Shown piece after piece: positions 63,373-64,000 of a stretch of DNA of 64,000 nt. The notes under the pieces were generated by a model. That model was not told the origin of the DNA, ran no database searches, and saw only the letters and a program-made list of their open reading frames with translations. Every line of letters starts with the position of its first letter. Position 1 is the stretch's first letter. The DNA is from a virus. Position numbers and translations under genes: made by a program. The stretch covers positions 1-64,000 of IMG/VR virus record IMGVR_UViG_3300025073_000045. One strand, 5' to 3'.

Positions 63373-64000
63373 TCTTTAACCTCTCTATAGTATAAGAAAT
63401 AGCATTATGATTTATGTCACACCCAATGAAATCTATATTTAATTCTTTTGCAACAACAACAGAAGTTCCTGAACCAACAAAAGGATCAAAGAATACTCCA
63501 TCACTTGGACAACTTGAGTCTATAATTGGATATAATAAAGATTTTGGCTTTTGAGTAGGGTAACCAGTTCTCTCTGTTTTATCATTTTGACCTAGAATTG
63601 AAATGGTCCATACATCGTCTAATATTTTACCTCTTTGATCATAATATTTTTCTTTATCATAACCTCTTGGTGCAGTTTCTGAATATGGTTGTCTTACATA
63701 TTTAGAATCTGGGTTGAAATAATAGTTCTCAGTTTTTGTATATCTTAATATAGTATCATGTCTTTTTCCAAAATCTTTTTTCTTACGAGGTGCAGAATTA
63801 TAGTACCATATTATTTCATTTCTGAAATTATGATCACCAAAAATACCATCAATAAGTATTCTTATCCAATGGGAAATGATTGAATCACAATGAAAGTATA
63901 ATAAACCAGTTGGTTTAAGAACCCTATGCATTTCTATTAATCTTGGAGTATAGAATTCCAATATGTCTAATCTCACAGGTTTTAAATCTTTAAACTCCTT
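63359..64000 (-). CDS. DNA N4/N6-methyltransferase, 5' end outside window
   Basis: At least 213 residues are visible; the frame stays open to the window edge upstream of a GTG at 63976, so the true start and the expected DPP(Y/F) catalytic motif lie beyond. The visible part shows the beta-class layout: EMHRVLKPTGLLYFHCDSII, DGIFGDHNFRNEIIWYYNSA, TGYPTQKPKSLL and the SAM-binding VFFDPFVGSGTSVVVAKELN followed by IGCDIN. It probably methylates adenine N6 or cytosine N4. Confidence 0.85.
   Translation of the reverse strand, partial: KEFKDLKPVRLDILEFYTPRLIEMHRVLKPTGLLYFHCDSIISHWIRILIDGIFGDHNFRNEIIWYYNSAPRKKKDFGKRHDTILRYTKTENYYFNPDSKYVRQPYSETAPRGYDKEKYYDQRGKILDDVWTISILGQNDKTERTGYPTQKPKSLLYPIIDSSCPSDGVFFDPFVGSGTSVVVAKELNIDFIGCDINHNAISYTIERLKNVNC

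Noticed and set aside
63976-63976. GTG at 63976 as the true start of the N4/N6 methyltransferase
   Set aside because: The frame is open to the window edge and the expected catalytic DPP(Y/F) region is missing, so this is probably an internal codon.

Overview
The window looks like part of the genome of a large, low-GC, tailed double-stranded DNA phage of the siphovirus type (long, probably non-contractile tail). The evidence is a tightly packed set of virion genes (prohead protease/scaffold, capsid, connectors, tail tube, frameshifted tail chaperones, a 1675-residue tape measure, tail tip), a lysis cassette, and an opposing block of phage replication genes. No rRNA, tRNA, CRISPR array, integrase or insertion sequence was seen. 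Portal and terminase genes were not recognised and probably lie outside the window. The host cannot be named from the sequence. A lysozyme with an N-terminal export signal next to a multi-pass membrane protein fits a bacterial host, and the A/T-rich codon use fits a low-GC one.

Layout: positions 1-38736 are all plus strand. 1-6028 holds fibre and decoration genes: a truncated cysteine-rich collagen-like protein, a coiled-coil protein, and three paralogous six-repeat Kelch-like proteins with a small glycosyltransferase between them. 6041-10045 holds a permuted papain-like peptidase, a stand-alone PAS protein, two membrane proteins, a lysozyme and HNH-type genes. 10038-16354 holds a 1267-residue collagen-like fibre and accessory genes. 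16429-23843 is the head, connector and tail-tube module. It includes a protease-scaffold fusion with a nested scaffold start, a decoration protein with a collagen-like tail, the major capsid protein, a tail tube candidate and a canonical -1 frameshift site (A AAA AAC). 23843-38736 is the tail: tape measure, distal tail, LamG-like and beta-helix proteins, and a giant tip protein.

A hairpin at 38763-38799 separates this block from the convergent minus-strand block (38849-64000). Read in the direction of transcription from the right edge, that block encodes an N4/N6 DNA methyltransferase (truncated), a Nmad1-like protein, a C5-cytosine methyltransferase, two large glycosyltransferase fusions, a DnaG-type primase, dCMP deaminase, a family A DNA polymerase with an N-terminal UDG-like four-cysteine domain, a DUF932-like protein, a putative single-strand binding protein, RecA/UvsX, a RuvC-like nuclease, and the Mre11/Rad50 pair. 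Together these suggest recombination-coupled replication plus modification of DNA and/or virion glycans.

The most unusual feature is a family of collagen-like stalks in which cysteine sits at the Y position of Gly-X-Y triplets at regular spacing. It is shared by a truncated fibre, a giant fibre and a head decoration protein, and is encoded by near-identical DNA tandem repeats. Other points of note are the Kelch-like paralogs around a glycosyltransferase, the phage PAS protein, and TTATA boxes spaced exactly 11 bp apart upstream of a minus-strand operon.
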